From Lysobacteraceae bacterium (GTDB lineage Bacteria > Pseudomonadota > Gammaproteobacteria > Xanthomonadales > Xanthomonadaceae): 64,000 nt of DNA. Positions 8,118 through 18,168 of the stretch are shown piece after piece. Within the stretch, counting starts at the first letter, position 1; each line of letters begins with the position of its first letter. The notes under the pieces were generated by a model. The model was given only the letters and a program-made list of their open reading frames with translations, had not been told where the DNA came from and made no database searches. The translations under genes and the position numbers were made by a program. Where the stretch lies: NCBI GenBank assembly GCA_004297225.1, contig SCUI01000010.1, forward strand, positions 248,001-312,000. Direction: 5' to 3'.

Positions 8118-8309
8118 ATGGACAGCCGCATCCGCGAATTGCGCGAGCGCTTCGGCTGGTCCCAGGGCGAGCTGGCCGAGCGCCTGGAGGTCTCGCGCCA
8201 GACCGTGAACGCGATCGAGACCGGCAAGTACGACCCGAGCCTGCCGCTGGCCTTCCGCCTGGCGCGCCTGTTCGGCGAACCGATCGAGGCCATCTTCAAA
8301 CCCGAGTAA
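8118..8309 (+). CDS. Small XRE-family transcriptional regulator (63 aa)
   Basis: This is a stand-alone Cro/C1-type helix-turn-helix. WSQGELAERLEVSRQTVNAI at residues 14-33 covers the DNA-binding helices, and ETGKYDPSLPLAFRLARLFG follows the YozG-like small-regulator pattern. There is no sensor domain. It lies between the membrane protein and the peptidase gene; its TAA overlaps the next ATG by one base (TAATG at 8307-8311). The CTTGACAG half-sites upstream of the module are the obvious candidate operator, giving autoregulation. Confidence 0.9.
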   Translation: MDSRIRELRERFGWSQGELAERLEVSRQTVNAIETGKYDPSLPLAFRLARLFGEPIEAIFKPE

Positions 8310-9877
8310 TGGAACGCAGACCCATGGAACGATCACGCATCATCAGGACGGGCGTCGCGGTCCTGCTCGTCCTCGGCTACATCGGCTATCGCGAATACCG
8401 CGAGCGGCAGGCGCAACCCGCGGCGGCCAATGAAGCACCTGCCGCGACGGCAGCCGACGACGCACCGCCGGCCGAGCCGGTGAAGTTCGGCAGCATCGCC
8501 TTCGAGCCCTGCACGCTGGCCCCGCAGTTCGGCCCGTCCAGCGTCGAGGCGCAATGCGGCACGCTCGCCGTGCCGGAAAACCCGGCGCAGCCCGACGGCC
8601 GCAAGCTCGAACTCGCGATCGCCTGGGTCCAGCCCGGGGACGAAGCCGAGATCGAACCCGACCCCGTGTTCATGCTGGCCGGCGGCCCCGGGCAGTCGGC
8701 CAGGCGCACGTTCCCGCAGGTCTCGCCGGCGTTCGCCAAGGTGCTCGAGCATCGCCACGTGATCCTGGTGGACCAGCGCGGCACCGGCGCTTCGAACCCG
8801 CTGGACTGCGACTTCGGCGACGACGAGGAGGCCATCGCCACGGCGGCCGGGATGCGCGTGCTCACCGAGCGTTGCCGCGACGCGCTGGCGAAGAAGGCCG
8901 ACCTGCGCTTCTACACCACCACCGACGCGGTGCGCGATCTCGACGCCGTGCGCCAGGCCCTCGGCGTCGACCAGGTCAACCTGCTTGGGATCTCCTACGG
9001 CACCCGCGTCGCCCAGCAGTACGCGATGCGCCATCCCGGCCACACCCGCTCGCTGGTGCTCGACTCGGTGGTGCCGAACGAACTGATCCTCGGCAACGAC
9101 TTCGCCGCCAACCTGGAGCGCGCGCTGGACCTGCAGTTCGCGCAGTGCGAACAAAGCCAGGCCTGCACCTCCAAACTCGGCCATCCGCGGGCGCAGCTCG
9201 ACGCGCTGATGGCCACGCTGCGCGCGCAGCCGCCGCTGGTGCGTTACCGCGACGCCGCCACCGGCGAATCGAAGGCCGAGCTGCTGCGACCCGAGGCGGT
9301 GGCCGCGCTGATGCGCATGTACGCCTACATGCCGATGGTTTCCGCGCTGCTGCCGCTGCAGCTGCACGAGGCCGCGCAGGGCCGCTACGACGGGTTGATG
9401 GCGCTGACCCGGATGCTCGGCGAAAGCATCGGCGACCAGATGGCGATGGGCATGCAGCTTTCGGTGGTGTGCAGCGAGGACGCGGCCGGCTTCAGGGCCG
9501 ATCCGTCCGCGGAGGGCACGCTGCTGGGCAACCAGTTCGCGGAGTTCCTGGGCGAGCAATGCGAAGCCTGGCCCAGGGGCGACATGCCCGCCGATTTCCA
9601 CCAGCCGCTGTCCGGCGAAGTCCCGGTGCTGGTGCTGGAAGGCGAGTTCGACCCGGTCACGCCGCCGCGCTACGGCGAGCAGGTCGTCGCCAACCTGCCC
9701 AACGCGCGCCTGCTGGTGCTCAAGGGCCAGGGCCACAACGTGATCGGCGCCGGCTGCATGCCCAAGTTGTTCGCGCAGTTCATCGCCACCACCGACGCCA
9801 AGGGCCTCGACGCGAAGTGCCTGGACGACCTCGCCTACGTGCCTCCTTTCACTTCCTTCAACGGCTGGGAGCCGTGA
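8309..9877 (+). CDS. Alpha/beta hydrolase, tripeptidyl-aminopeptidase-like (522 aa)
   Basis: An N-terminal anchor (TGVAVLLVLGYIGY, residues 14-27) is followed by an alpha/beta-hydrolase fold: LAGGPGQSA (oxyanion region), VDQRGTGASNPLDC, nucleophile elbow GISYG with Ser229, and a TAP-like C-terminal domain with the acid in GEFDPVTPP and the base in GQGHNVIG. Proline/tripeptidyl aminopeptidases of family S33 have this layout. ATG 8309 is coupled to the regulator by TAATG; ATG 8324, after GGAACG, is equally possible. The protein is probably tethered to the inner membrane facing the periplasm. The substrate is unknown. Confidence 0.88.
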   Translation: MERRPMERSRIIRTGVAVLLVLGYIGYREYRERQAQPAAANEAPAATAADDAPPAEPVKFGSIAFEPCTLAPQFGPSSVEAQCGTLAVPENPAQPDGRKLELAIAWVQPGDEAEIEPDPVFMLAGGPGQSARRTFPQVSPAFAKVLEHRHVILVDQRGTGASNPLDCDFGDDEEAIATAAGMRVLTERCRDALAKKADLRFYTTTDAVRDLDAVRQALGVDQVNLLGISYGTRVAQQYAMRHPGHTRSLVLDSVVPNELILGNDFAANLERALDLQFAQCEQSQACTSKLGHPRAQLDALMATLRAQPPLVRYRDAATGESKAELLRPEAVAALMRMYAYMPMVSALLPLQLHEAAQGRYDGLMALTRMLGESIGDQMAMGMQLSVVCSEDAAGFRADPSAEGTLLGNQFAEFLGEQCEAWPRGDMPADFHQPLSGEVPVLVLEGEFDPVTPPRYGEQVVANLPNARLLVLKGQGHNVIGAGCMPKLFAQFIATTDAKGLDAKCLDDLAYVPPFTSFNGWEP

Positions 9878-9910
9878 GCGCCACGGGCGCCCTTATCAAG
9901 GATTAAGCAC

Positions 9911-10666
9911 ATGATCATTGCGGAACACCTGCGCAAGACCTTCCCCGGCCGGGGCAAGGACAAGAGCCGCGTGGTCGCGGTCGACGACGTCGGTTTCGAG
10001 GCGCGCGACGGCGAGATCACCGGCCTGCTCGGTCCCAACGGGGCCGGCAAGACCACCACGCTGCGCATGCTCTACACGTTGATGCGGCCCGAAAGCGGGC
10101 GCGTGCTGGTGGACGGGCGCGACGTCGCCAGCGACCCGGAAGCCGCGCGCCGCGCGCTCGGCGTGCTGCCGGACGCGCGCGGCGTGTACAAGCGCCTGAC
10201 CGCGCGCGAGAACATCCGCTACTTCGGCGAGCTGCACGGCATGTCGCGCGAGGCGATCGAGGCACGCACGCGGGTGCTGGCCGAGGCGCTGCAGATGCAG
10301 GACTTCCTCGACCGCCAGACCGAAGGCTTCTCGCAGGGCCAGCGCACCAAGACCGCGATCGCGCGGGCGCTGGTGCACGACCCGCGCAACGTGATCCTCG
10401 ACGAGCCGACCAACGGCCTGGACGTGATGACCACCCGCGGCCTGCGCGAGTTCCTGCGCCAGCTGCGCGGCGAGGGACGTTGCGTGATCTTCTCCAGCCA
10501 CATCATGCAGGAGGTCGCCGCCTTGTGCGACCGCATCGTCGTGATCGCGCACGGCCGCGTGGTCGCGCAGGGCAGCGCCGACGCGCTGCGTGCGCAGACC
10601 GGCGAGGACAACCTCGAGGACGCATTCGTCCAGCTCATCGGATCGGAAGAAGGACTGCACGCATGA
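9911..10666 (+). CDS. ABC transporter ATP-binding protein, NatA-like (251 aa)
   Basis: Walker A GPNGAGKTT is at residues 41-49, the signature is FSQGQ, Walker B VILDEPTNGLDV and H-loop FSSHIMQE. The FSQGQ signature and the sequence around it match NatA of the sodium-exporting NatAB group. It follows the hydrolase by 33 bp and overlaps the permease gene as ATGA, so it energises that permease. Sodium as substrate is a family-level suggestion only. Confidence 0.88.
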   Translation: MIIAEHLRKTFPGRGKDKSRVVAVDDVGFEARDGEITGLLGPNGAGKTTTLRMLYTLMRPESGRVLVDGRDVASDPEAARRALGVLPDARGVYKRLTARENIRYFGELHGMSREAIEARTRVLAEALQMQDFLDRQTEGFSQGQRTKTAIARALVHDPRNVILDEPTNGLDVMTTRGLREFLRQLRGEGRCVIFSSHIMQEVAALCDRIVVIAHGRVVAQGSADALRAQTGEDNLEDAFVQLIGSEEGLHA

Positions 10667-11832
10667 AGGCGATGATGATCGTCTGGATGAAGGAACTGCG
10701 GGAGCTGGTCCGCGACCGGCGCACGCTGATGCTGAGCCTGCTGATGGGTCCGCTGCTGGCGCCGCTGCTGGTGATCGGCATGGCCAAGCTCGGCGAGAGC
10801 AAGGCCCGCGACCAGATGGAGCAGCCGCTGGAAGTGGCGATCGTCGGCGCTGAACAGGCGCCGAACCTGGTCGCATGGCTGCATGGCCAGGGCATCGAGC
10901 GCAAGGACGTCGCCGATCCGGACGCGGCGATCCGTTCGCAGGCCGAGGACGTGTACCTGCGCATCGGCGAGGGCTTCGGCAAGGACTGGCGCGCCGGCAC
11001 GCCGGCGGTGGTCGAACTGGTGCACGACTCGACCCGGCGCGACTCGGCGATCCCGATGCGCCGGCTGGAGTCCGCGCTGGAACGCTACAGCCAGCAGGTC
11101 GGTGCGTTGCGGCTGCTGGCGCGCGGCATCAACCCGGGCGTGGCCTCGCCGTTGTCGGTCTCGCACAAGGACCTGTCGACGCCGGAGGCGCGCGGCGCCA
11201 CCATCGCCGCGATGATGCTGCCGTACATGCTGATCCTGTTCGCCTTCCTGGGCAGCATGCAGCTGGTGCTGGACACCACCGCCGGCGAGCGCGAGCGGCA
11301 GTCGCTGGAACCGCTGCTGGCGACGCCGGCGCGACGCGGCGCGATCGTCAGCGGCAAGATCGCCGCCGCCTGTTCGCTGGGCGTCGCCGCGCTGCTGCTG
11401 ACCCTGCTCGGCTTCAAGGTCGGCGCCGAAATCGCCGGCGGGATCTCGCGGCAGATGTCGGTGGACGGCGGCGCGATCGGGCTGATGATGCTGATCCTGC
11501 TGCCGATGGTGTTCTTCGGCGGCACCCTGCTCACGGTGATCGCCGCCGGCGCGAAGTCGGTGAAGGAAGCGCAGAGCTACATGGGCCTGCTGGTGCTGCT
11601 GCCGATGATCCCGACGCTGATCCTGATGGTGAACCCGGTGAAGAACCAGCTGTGGATGTTCGCCGTGCCGTTCCTGTCGCAAAACCAGATGCTGCTGAAG
11701 GTGATCCGCGGCGAAGCGGTCACCGGGGCGCAGTGGCTGGTGTACCTGGGCGTCGGCCTGGCGATCCCGGCACTGCTGTGGCTGGTGGCGGTGCGGCGTT
11801 ACCACCAGGAGAAGCTGGCCGTCTCTGCCTGA
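10663..11832 (+). CDS. ABC-2 type permease, NatB-like (389 aa)
   Basis: The ATG at 10663 overlaps the TGA of the ATPase gene; the open frame upstream of it is out-of-phase shadow. One N-terminal segment (TLMLSLLMGPLLAPLLVIGM) precedes a large extracytoplasmic domain of about 150 residues. Five further segments from about residue 180 include the motif GERERQSLEPLLATPARR, typical of NatB/CcmB-like exporters. The gene ends shortly before a terminator, so it closes the five-gene unit that begins at 7538. Confidence 0.88.
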   Translation: MKAMMIVWMKELRELVRDRRTLMLSLLMGPLLAPLLVIGMAKLGESKARDQMEQPLEVAIVGAEQAPNLVAWLHGQGIERKDVADPDAAIRSQAEDVYLRIGEGFGKDWRAGTPAVVELVHDSTRRDSAIPMRRLESALERYSQQVGALRLLARGINPGVASPLSVSHKDLSTPEARGATIAAMMLPYMLILFAFLGSMQLVLDTTAGERERQSLEPLLATPARRGAIVSGKIAAACSLGVAALLLTLLGFKVGAEIAGGISRQMSVDGGAIGLMMLILLPMVFFGGTLLTVIAAGAKSVKEAQSYMGLLVLLPMIPTLILMVNPVKNQLWMFAVPFLSQNQMLLKVIRGEAVTGAQWLVYLGVGLAIPALLWLVAVRRYHQEKLAVSA

Positions 11833-11851
11833 CCGCGGCGGCCAGGCATGA

Positions 11852-11886
11852 AAAAGGGCCCGGTTTCCCGGGCCCTTCCTGCTTTT
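11852..11886. terminator. Bidirectional hairpin terminator
   Basis: A perfect 10-bp stem, AAGGGCCCGG (11854-11863) with CCGGGCCCTT (11868-11877), has a 4-nt loop. An A run precedes it and a short T run (CTTTTG) follows, so it can act in both directions. It lies between the converging natB-like gene and the TonB-domain gene. Confidence 0.85.
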
Positions 11887-11905
11887 GCGGATGCCGCGCG
11901 GCCGC

Positions 11906-12928
11906 TTACTCCGCGGGCTTGAACTCGATCGAGCGGCGGGTGGTGACCGGCGAGCTGATCGGCTGGAAGCGCCAGCGGTTCACGGCGGAGAGGGCTTCGC
12001 GATCGAACACGCGCGGCGGCGAGGCGCTGACCACGCGCGAGGAGGTCACGGTGCCGTCGGTGCCGACGGTGAACTCGACCTCGACCCGGCCGGGGCGGCG
12101 CCGGCGCTGCGCTTCGCGCGGATATTCCGGCGGCGGCAGGCTGATCGGGCGCAGCGTCGTGTTGGCGGTCGCGGCCGGCTGTGTAGCCGGTGCCGCGGGC
12201 TGGCTTGCAGGCGCGGTGGTCGGTGCCGGCGCGGCGGGCTGCGGACGCGCGGCGGCGGCGCTGCGTTGCGCGGATTCGCGCTCCGCCGCGGCCTGGCGGT
12301 CGGCTTCCTGCTGCCGGGCGAAGGCCTCGGCCGCTTCCTTCTGCGCCTTCTGCTGGTCGGCGATGCGCTGCTTCTCCACTTCCGCCTGGCGCGCGACCGC
12401 GTCCGCATCCGCCAGCTTCTGCTCCTCGGCGGCCTTGGCGGCGGCGGTGCGGCCGTCGGTGATCGACTTCTGCAGTCGCGCCAGCGCCGGGTGCTTGGCG
12501 TCGGCCTTTTCCAGCAATGCGTACAGGCGTTGCGCCTCCTCGTAGTCGTCCCGGCCGATGCTCTGCTCGGTGGCGATCAGCGCATACGGCAGCAGGTCGG
12601 TCAGCGCGCTCGACACCGCGGGGTCGCTGGGCTGCTTGTCGCGCAACGCCAGGTAGTACTCCATCGCGTTGTCCCCGGCCGGCGCGTACAGGCGCTGCTG
12701 GCGCAGCGCGTTGCCGGCGGCCTCACGCAGCTGCTCCGGGCTCATCGCGGTGATCTTGTCGGCCACTGCCGGCTTGTCGACGGCGGCGGCGGTCGTGGCG
12801 GCGTCGGTACCCGCGCTGGCGGCGTCCCCGGCCTGCTCCTTCTTGCACCCCGCGAAAGCGAGGGACACCAGTACGATGGCGCCGATCCGGATCAGGGCCG
12901 GCCGCGCCTCATGGTCTGCAAACAACAT
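11906..12928 (-). CDS. TonB-domain lipoprotein with coiled-coil linker (340 aa)
   Basis: ATG 12926-12928 has a good GGGGAG nine bases upstream. The N terminus ends in LVSLAFAGC, a lipoprotein-like signal in place of the usual TonB membrane anchor, and an Ala/Thr-rich spacer follows. The middle is helical and TPR-like, then a long charged Lys/Glu/Ala coiled coil (about residues 165-240). A Pro/Ala stretch leads to a TonB C-terminal domain with LPPPEYPREAQRR, VGTDGTV and NRWRFQPI. The fold suggests contact with outer-membrane receptors or a periplasmic scaffold role. No exbBD lies nearby; the tonB-exbBD cluster is 14 kb away. Family placement is sure, function is not. Confidence 0.82.
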   Translation of the reverse strand: MLFADHEARPALIRIGAIVLVSLAFAGCKKEQAGDAASAGTDAATTAAAVDKPAVADKITAMSPEQLREAAGNALRQQRLYAPAGDNAMEYYLALRDKQPSDPAVSSALTDLLPYALIATEQSIGRDDYEEAQRLYALLEKADAKHPALARLQKSITDGRTAAAKAAEEQKLADADAVARQAEVEKQRIADQQKAQKEAAEAFARQQEADRQAAAERESAQRSAAAARPQPAAPAPTTAPASQPAAPATQPAATANTTLRPISLPPPEYPREAQRRRRPGRVEVEFTVGTDGTVTSSRVVSASPPRVFDREALSAVNRWRFQPISSPVTTRRSIEFKPAE

Positions 12929-13031
12929 CTTGGAAGCTCCCCTTGCCGTGCTGTGCGCGCACGTGTGCCTAGGACGCGACACCGGGCGCGATTTGTCAAC
13001 TCCCCGACGCCCTCGCCGGCGCCCCCGATCC

Positions 13032-14387
13032 CTACTTGCCGATGCAGAAGGTCGAAAAAATGTGACCGAGTAGTACATCCGGGACCACTCGGCCGGTCAC
13101 CTCGCCCAGGGCATCGTGTCCGAGCCGGAGCGCCTCCGCGGCCAGGTCCAGGGTGCCGGCCTCGAGTGCGGCCGCGGCGGCCTGCAGTTCGCCGGCTGCC
13201 CGGCGCAACGCGTCGACCTGGCGGGCGCGGGCGCTGAACGCGCCTTCCGGGGCTTCCCCCGCCTCGCCCAGCGCCAGTTCGCGCAGGCGCGCATGCAGCG
13301 CGTCGAGCCCGGTGCCGGCCAGCACCGAGATCCGCAAGGCGCCGGCGGGCGCGGGCGGGGCGTCGGCAGGCAGCAGGTCCGCCTTGTTGTGCACCCACAG
13401 CTGCCGCGGCACCCCGGCCAGCGCATCGGCGAAGGCGACCGCCCCGGCTTCGGGTTCGCGGGCATCCACCACCACCAGCGCGAGGTCGGCACGCTCGAGT
13501 TCGGCGCGTGCGCGGCGCATGCCCTCGCGTTCGATCGCGTCGCCGCCTTCGCGCAGGCCGGCGGTATCCACCAGCGTGAGTTCGACGCCGTCGGCGCGGA
13601 TGGTTTCGACCAGCAGGTCGCGGGTGGTGCCGGCGACCGCGGTGACGATCGCGCGTTCGCTGCCGGCGAGCGTGTTGAGCAGCGAACTCTTGCCTGCGTT
13701 CGGCGGCCCGACGATCACCGCGTGCAGGCCGTCGCGCAGGCGCCGGCCGCGCTCGGCATCGGCTAGCAGCGAGGCAAGCGCTTCCCGCGCATCGCGCAAC
13801 GCGCGCGACAACGCCTGGCCACCCAGCGTGTCCAACGGCTCGTCGGCGAAGTCGATCGCGGCTTCGACCTGCACGCGCAGCGCCAGCACCGCCGCGGCGA
13901 TCGCCTCCACCCGCCGCGAGAACGTGCCGTCGAGCGCGCGCCGCGCGGCCCGCGCCGCACGCAGGTCGGAAGCCTCGATCAGGTCGGCGACGGCCTCGGC
14001 CTGGGCGAGGTCGAGCTTGCCGTTGCGGAAGGCGCGCTCGCTGAATTCGCCGGGCCGCGCCAGCCGTGCGCCGAGTTCGAGGCAGCGCGCGAGCAGCCGC
14101 TGCAGCAACACCGGGCTCCCATGCGCCTGCAGCTCTGCCACGTCTTCGCCGGTGAAGCTGTGCGGCGCGACGAAACGCAGGACCAGGCCGTCGTCGATCA
14201 ACGTGCCGTCGGCTTCGCGGAACTCGGCGCGCACCGCCCGGCGCGGCGGCGGCTCGTGCCCGCACAACGCGCGCGCGATGCCGGCGCTGCGCGGGCCGGA
14301 GAGGCGGACGATGCCGACGCCGGCCGCGCCCGCCGCGGTGGCGATCGCCGCGATGGTGTCGCCGGCCTCGATCGCCCCCGGGTCCAT
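13032..14387 (-). CDS. mnmE: tRNA modification GTPase MnmE (451 aa)
   Basis: MnmE with MnmG installs the 5-carboxymethylaminomethyl group on wobble U34 of certain tRNAs. The N-terminal tetrahydrofolate-binding domain begins [11 protein letters not shown]. The G domain has [24 protein letters not shown] and NKAD. The catalytic C-terminal CIGK is the last four residues. ATG 14387 ([12 protein letters not shown]) is the start; frame upstream of it is shadow of yidC. It lies 8 bp after yidC in the usual origin-side block. mnmG is not in the window. Confidence 0.97.
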   Translation of the reverse strand: MDPGAIEAGDTIAAIATAAGAAGVGIVRLSGPRSAGIARALCGHEPPPRRAVRAEFREADGTLIDDGLVLRFVAPHSFTGEDVAELQAHGSPVLLQRLLARCLELGARLARPGEFSERAFRNGKLDLAQAEAVADLIEASDLRAARAARRALDGTFSRRVEAIAAAVLALRVQVEAAIDFADEPLDTLGGQALSRALRDAREALASLLADAERGRRLRDGLHAVIVGPPNAGKSSLLNTLAGSERAIVTAVAGTTRDLLVETIRADGVELTLVDTAGLREGGDAIEREGMRRARAELERADLALVVVDAREPEAGAVAFADALAGVPRQLWVHNKADLLPADAPPAPAGALRISVLAGTGLDALHARLRELALGEAGEAPEGAFSARARQVDALRRAAGELQAAAAALEAGTLDLAAEALRLGHDALGEVTGRVVPDVLLGHIFSTFCIGK

Positions 14388-14395
14388 GGCGGCGG

Positions 14396-16099
14396 TCAGT
14401 CTCCCTTGGCGGCCACCGGCTTGTCCCCGTACTTGCGCAGCATGTACCACTGCTGCAGCAGGCCGAGGCTGCCGTTGGTGACCCAGTACAGCACCAGGCC
14501 GGCCGGGAAGAAGGCGAACATCACGCCCATCGCCACCGGCATGTACTGCATCATCTTGCGCTGCATCGGGTCCGCGATCGGGGTCGGCGTCAGCTTCTGC
14601 GTCGCCCACATCACCGCGATGTTGATCGCCGGCAGGATGAAGTACGGATCGGGCGCGGTCAGGTTCTGGATCCAGCCGATCCACGGCGCCTGCCGCAGCT
14701 CCACCGATTCGAGCAGCGTGTAGTACAGCGCGAGGAAGACCGGCATCTGCACCAGCAGCGGCAGGCAGCCGCCGACCGGGTTGATCTTCTCCTTCTTGTA
14801 CAGCTCCATCATCGCCATCTGGAGCTTCTGCTTGTCGTCGCCGTAGCGCTCCTTCAGCTGCTCGATGCGCGGCTGGAAGCGGCGCATCTTCGCCGCGGAT
14901 TTGTACTGCGCCGCCGACAGCGGGAACAGGATCGCCTTGATCACCACCACCAGGCCGATGATCGCCCAGCCCCAGTTGCCGAAGATCCCGTGCAGGAAGG
15001 CGAGCACCGAGAACAGCAACTCGGCGATCCACGCCAGCCAGCCGAAGCGGCTGAAGTCGACCGCGCGTTCCAGGCCGTGCACGTCCTGCGCCGCGATCGC
15101 CTCGACCAGCTTCGGGCCGACCCACAGGCGCGCGCTCGTCTCGGCACTCGTGCCCGGTGCCACCGCCACGCCGGGGCCGAGTTCGCGCACCAGCGCCTGC
15201 GTGCCGCCTTGCGGCGACGCCAGCGAGAAGGTGCTGCGGTCCTTGCTGCCGGGGATCCAGGCGGTGAAGAAGTGGTGCTGCAGCATCGCGATCCAGCCGC
15301 CGGTCACTTCCTTGTGCAGCGGGCCGTCCTCCTCGAACTCGCCGAACTTGCGGCGCTCGAACTTGTCCTGCTCGCTGAACCAGGTGGCGCCGTGGAAGCT
15401 GTAGGACTCGGGATTGGTGAAGCTGCTCTTGACCGCCGGCGGCACGCGCACGAGCTGGCGGTAGACGTAACCCTGCCAGGGTGCGTCGCCGGCGTTGACG
15501 ACTTCGTCGTGGACATTCACCGCGTAGTCGCCACGCTGGAAAGTCCAGGTGCGACGGATGGTGACGCCCTCCGGACCGGTCCATTCGAACGGCACCGACA
15601 GCGTGTCCTGTCCCGGCGCCAGCGCGTACGCACGCTGGGGGCCGGCCGGGCGGAACGCGTCGTGCGTCGGCGCCGGATGGCCGTTGCTGACCCAGCCGCT
15701 CTGCGCCTGGTAGAAGTGCGCGGGGTCCGAAGCGAACAGGCGCATCGGCGGGGCGCCGGCCGCGGTCGTCTGCGGATACTGGAGCAGGTCGGCCTGGCGC
15801 ATCGCGCCGCCGTCCAGCACCACGCGCAGCACGTCGGTGGTGACGGTGACCGCCGGCGACGACGCGGATGCGCTGGCAGGCGGTGCGGCCGACATCGAAG
15901 GTGCCGCCGCGGGTGCGCTGGGCATGGTGCCCGGCGCGAGGTCGGGCACCGTATCGCCCGTGGCAACGGCGCCGGCATCCTGCGCGGCCACCACGGCTTC
16001 GGCGGGCGGCGGCGCGGCCTGGTCCCGCGTCCAGGCGATGTACAACATCGTCGCCACGGCGAGCCAGGCGAAAATCAGGAAGGTGCGGGTCTGGTTCAT
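14396..16099 (-). CDS. yidC: Membrane protein insertase YidC (567 aa)
   Basis: YidC inserts and folds inner-membrane proteins, alone or with SecYEG. The layout is the gammaproteobacterial one: an N-terminal segment at residues 5-22 ([19 protein letters not shown]), a long periplasmic beta-sandwich domain, then the conserved five-helix core containing [18 protein letters not shown] and [19 protein letters not shown]. Start MNQTRTF at 16099 is the family's usual start. It is followed immediately by mnmE and preceded by rnpA after 18 bp, so rpmH-rnpA-yidC-mnmE probably share transcription. Confidence 0.97.
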   Translation of the reverse strand: MNQTRTFLIFAWLAVATMLYIAWTRDQAAPPPAEAVVAAQDAGAVATGDTVPDLAPGTMPSAPAAAPSMSAAPPASASASSPAVTVTTDVLRVVLDGGAMRQADLLQYPQTTAAGAPPMRLFASDPAHFYQAQSGWVSNGHPAPTHDAFRPAGPQRAYALAPGQDTLSVPFEWTGPEGVTIRRTWTFQRGDYAVNVHDEVVNAGDAPWQGYVYRQLVRVPPAVKSSFTNPESYSFHGATWFSEQDKFERRKFGEFEEDGPLHKEVTGGWIAMLQHHFFTAWIPGSKDRSTFSLASPQGGTQALVRELGPGVAVAPGTSAETSARLWVGPKLVEAIAAQDVHGLERAVDFSRFGWLAWIAELLFSVLAFLHGIFGNWGWAIIGLVVVIKAILFPLSAAQYKSAAKMRRFQPRIEQLKERYGDDKQKLQMAMMELYKKEKINPVGGCLPLLVQMPVFLALYYTLLESVELRQAPWIGWIQNLTAPDPYFILPAINIAVMWATQKLTPTPIADPMQRKMMQYMPVAMGVMFAFFPAGLVLYWVTNGSLGLLQQWYMLRKYGDKPVAAKGD

Positions 16100-16117
16100 G
16101 GACTGCGCGATCTCGGG

Positions 16118-16498
16118 TCAGCCGGGCATTGTGCCGGTCGTGTCTGGGGGGGGCAACGCACCGGCACGGCGCAGCAGCGCATCGAACACCGCGCGCAATT
16201 GCGCATTGGGCAGGGTGGCGGCCGGCTTGCGGGCGACGACCACGTAGGCACCGGGCGCCAGCTCGCCACGACAGTGGCGGAAATGCTCGCGCAGGCTGCG
16301 CTTGATCCGGTTGCGCACGACCGCCCTGGTGTCGACCTTGCGCGATACCGCCAGCCCCAGCCGCGGCGGGGCGCCGTCGCGCAGCCAGTGCAGGCTCAGT
16401 TCGGGCGTGCTGGTGCGGCGCGCGCCATCGAACACGCGCACGAAATCCGCGCTCGCCCGGATCCGGGCGGCGCGGGGAAAGGCGTTGCGGGAAGGCAT
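16118..16498 (-). CDS. rnpA: Ribonuclease P protein component (126 aa)
   Basis: RnpA binds the RNase P RNA and helps mature tRNA 5' ends. The basic RNR motif is present as [15 protein letters not shown], preceded by [14 protein letters not shown], with the family's conserved Phe-rich N-terminal region ([11 protein letters not shown]). Start ATG 16498 (MPSRNAFPR) is chosen; the same frame upstream overlaps rpmH out of phase and is not protein-like. The gap to rpmH is 25 bp. Confidence 0.95.
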   Translation of the reverse strand: MPSRNAFPRAARIRASADFVRVFDGARRTSTPELSLHWLRDGAPPRLGLAVSRKVDTRAVVRNRIKRSLREHFRHCRGELAPGAYVVVARKPAATLPNAQLRAVFDALLRRAGALPPPDTTGTMPG

Positions 16499-16523
16499 CG
16501 GCCGGCGGCTGCGGCCGCGGCCG

Positions 16524-16664
16524 TCAGGCGCAGAGGCGCTTGCGGCCCTTGGCCCGGCGGCGGGCGAGGACCTTGCGGCCGTCGGCGGTCGCCATGCGGG
16601 CACGGAAGCCGTGGTCGCGCTTGCGCTTGAGGTTGCTGGGCTGGTAGGTGCGCTTGGTGGCCAT
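16524..16664 (-). CDS. rpmH: 50S ribosomal protein L34 (46 aa)
   Basis: The translation from the ATG at 16662-16664 reads [20 protein letters not shown], then [20 protein letters not shown] and a KRL-C-A end. This is an almost canonical L34 of normal length with TGA at 16524-16526. It opens the minus-strand rpmH-rnpA-yidC-mnmE block, diverging from dnaA. Confidence 0.98.
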   Translation of the reverse strand: MATKRTYQPSNLKRKRDHGFRARMATADGRKVLARRRAKGRKRLCA

Positions 16665-16710
16665 GTGGGCTTCTGCGGGATAAGCGACGGAAAAGACTGG
16701 AAATCATAGC

Positions 16711-16739
16711 GGTCCAAGGGGACCCCGGTCAACCCGGGG
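16711..16739. other. Overlapping hairpins in the rpmH-dnaA gap
   Basis: Two small inverted repeats share bases: GGTCC (16711-16715) with GGACC (16720-16724), and CCCCGG (16723-16728) with CCGGGG (16734-16739). They cannot both form fully at once. The 163-bp gap (16665-16827) must hold promoters for both rpmH and dnaA. I saw no clear -35/-10 pair or DnaA box in it. Confidence 0.4.
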
Positions 16740-16827
16740 GCGGGGCCGCGCACGGCGATGGTACCCTGCCCCATTCCTCCACCTTCACCAGCGCGCTGCG
16801 CAGGCAGCGCGCCCGCATACTGTGTCC

Positions 16828-18168
16828 ATGGACGCCTGGCCCCGCTGTCTCGAGCGCCTCGAAGCCGAATTCCCGGCCGAGGACGTGCATACCTGGCTCA
16901 AGCCATTGCAGGCCAGCCTGCGCAACGACGCCTACGTGCTGTACGCGCCCAACGCCTTCGTCATGGAAGCCGTGCGCGACCGCTACCTGGCCCGGATCCG
17001 CGAACTGCTGGCGCACTTCGCCGGCAACCAGGAAGTGAGCCTGGAGATCGGTTCGCTGCCGCGCGCGGTGGGCGGCGCGCCGGGGTCGACGCACGCCGCG
17101 CCGGCCCAGGGCGCGCCGACGTCCGCCGAGCCGTTCCAGGGCCATCTGGACAACCACTACACCTTCGACAACTTCGTCGAGGGCCGCAGCAACCAGCTCG
17201 GGCGCGCCGCGGCCTGGCAGGCGGCGCAGAAGCCCGGCGACCGTGCCCACAACCCGCTGCTGCTGTACGGCGGCACCGGACTGGGCAAGACCCACCTGAT
17301 GTTCGCCGCCGGCAACGCGATGCGGGCCAACCGTCCCGGCATGAAGGTGATGTACCTGCGCTCGGAGCAGTTCATGAGCGCCTTCACCAAGGCGCTGTAC
17401 GACAAGACCAGTGGCGGCATGGAGGCGTTCAAGCGCCAGTTCCAGGGCATCGACGCGCTGCTGATCGACGACATCCAGTTTTTCGCCGGCAAGGACAGGA
17501 CGCAGGAGGAGTTCTTCCACACCTTCAATGCGCTGTTCGACGGCAGGCAGCAGATCATCCTCACCTGCGATCGCTACCCGCGCGAAGTGGAGGGCCTGGA
17601 ACCGCGGCTGAAATCGCGGCTGGGCTGGGGCCTTTCGGTCGCCATCGATCCGCCGGACTTCGAGACGCGCGCCCAGATCGTGCTGTCCAAGGCGCGCGAG
17701 CGCGGCACGGTGATCCCGGAGGACGTCGCGTTCCTGATCGCCAAGAAGATGCGCTCCAACGTGCGCGACCTGGAGGGCGCGCTCAACACGCTGGCGGCGC
17801 GCGCCAACTTCACCGGGCGGCCGATCACCGCGGAATTCGCCCAGGAGACGCTGCGCGACCTGCTGCGGGCGCAGCAGCAGGCGATCGGCATCGCCAACAT
17901 CCAGAAGGTCGTGGCAGACTACTACGGCCTGCAGATCAAGGATTTGTTGTCGAAACGGCGGACTCGTTCGCTGGCCAGGCCACGCCAGATGGCGATGGCG
18001 CTGGCCAAGGAACTCACCGAACACAGCCTGCCGGAGATCGGCGATGCCTTCGCCGGACGCGACCACACGACCGTGTTGCACGCCTGTCGCCAGGTCAAGC
18101 ACCTGCTGGAGACCGACGGCAAGCTGCGGGAAGATTGGGACAAGCTGATCCGCAAGCTCAGCGAGTGA
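16828..18168 (+). CDS. dnaA: Chromosomal replication initiator protein DnaA (446 aa)
   Basis: DnaA binds DnaA boxes and melts oriC. Domain I is at the N terminus ([20 protein letters not shown]), followed by a short Gly/Ala-rich domain II. The AAA+ domain has GGTGLGKT at residues 148-155 and Walker [11 protein letters not shown], and domain IV ends with the signature [17 protein letters not shown] at 16822 would add two residues; ATG 16828 matches the usual xanthomonad MDAW start. The length is typical for the family. Confidence 0.97.
   Translation: MDAWPRCLERLEAEFPAEDVHTWLKPLQASLRNDAYVLYAPNAFVMEAVRDRYLARIRELLAHFAGNQEVSLEIGSLPRAVGGAPGSTHAAPAQGAPTSAEPFQGHLDNHYTFDNFVEGRSNQLGRAAAWQAAQKPGDRAHNPLLLYGGTGLGKTHLMFAAGNAMRANRPGMKVMYLRSEQFMSAFTKALYDKTSGGMEAFKRQFQGIDALLIDDIQFFAGKDRTQEEFFHTFNALFDGRQQIILTCDRYPREVEGLEPRLKSRLGWGLSVAIDPPDFETRAQIVLSKARERGTVIPEDVAFLIAKKMRSNVRDLEGALNTLAARANFTGRPITAEFAQETLRDLLRAQQQAIGIANIQKVVADYYGLQIKDLLSKRRTRSLARPRQMAMALAKELTEHSLPEIGDAFAGRDHTTVLHACRQVKHLLETDGKLREDWDKLIRKLSE

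Noticed and set aside
12929..13031. TTGACA on the minus strand upstream of the TonB-domain lipoprotein gene
   Set aside because: No acceptable -10 at 16-18 bp; kept out of the feature list.
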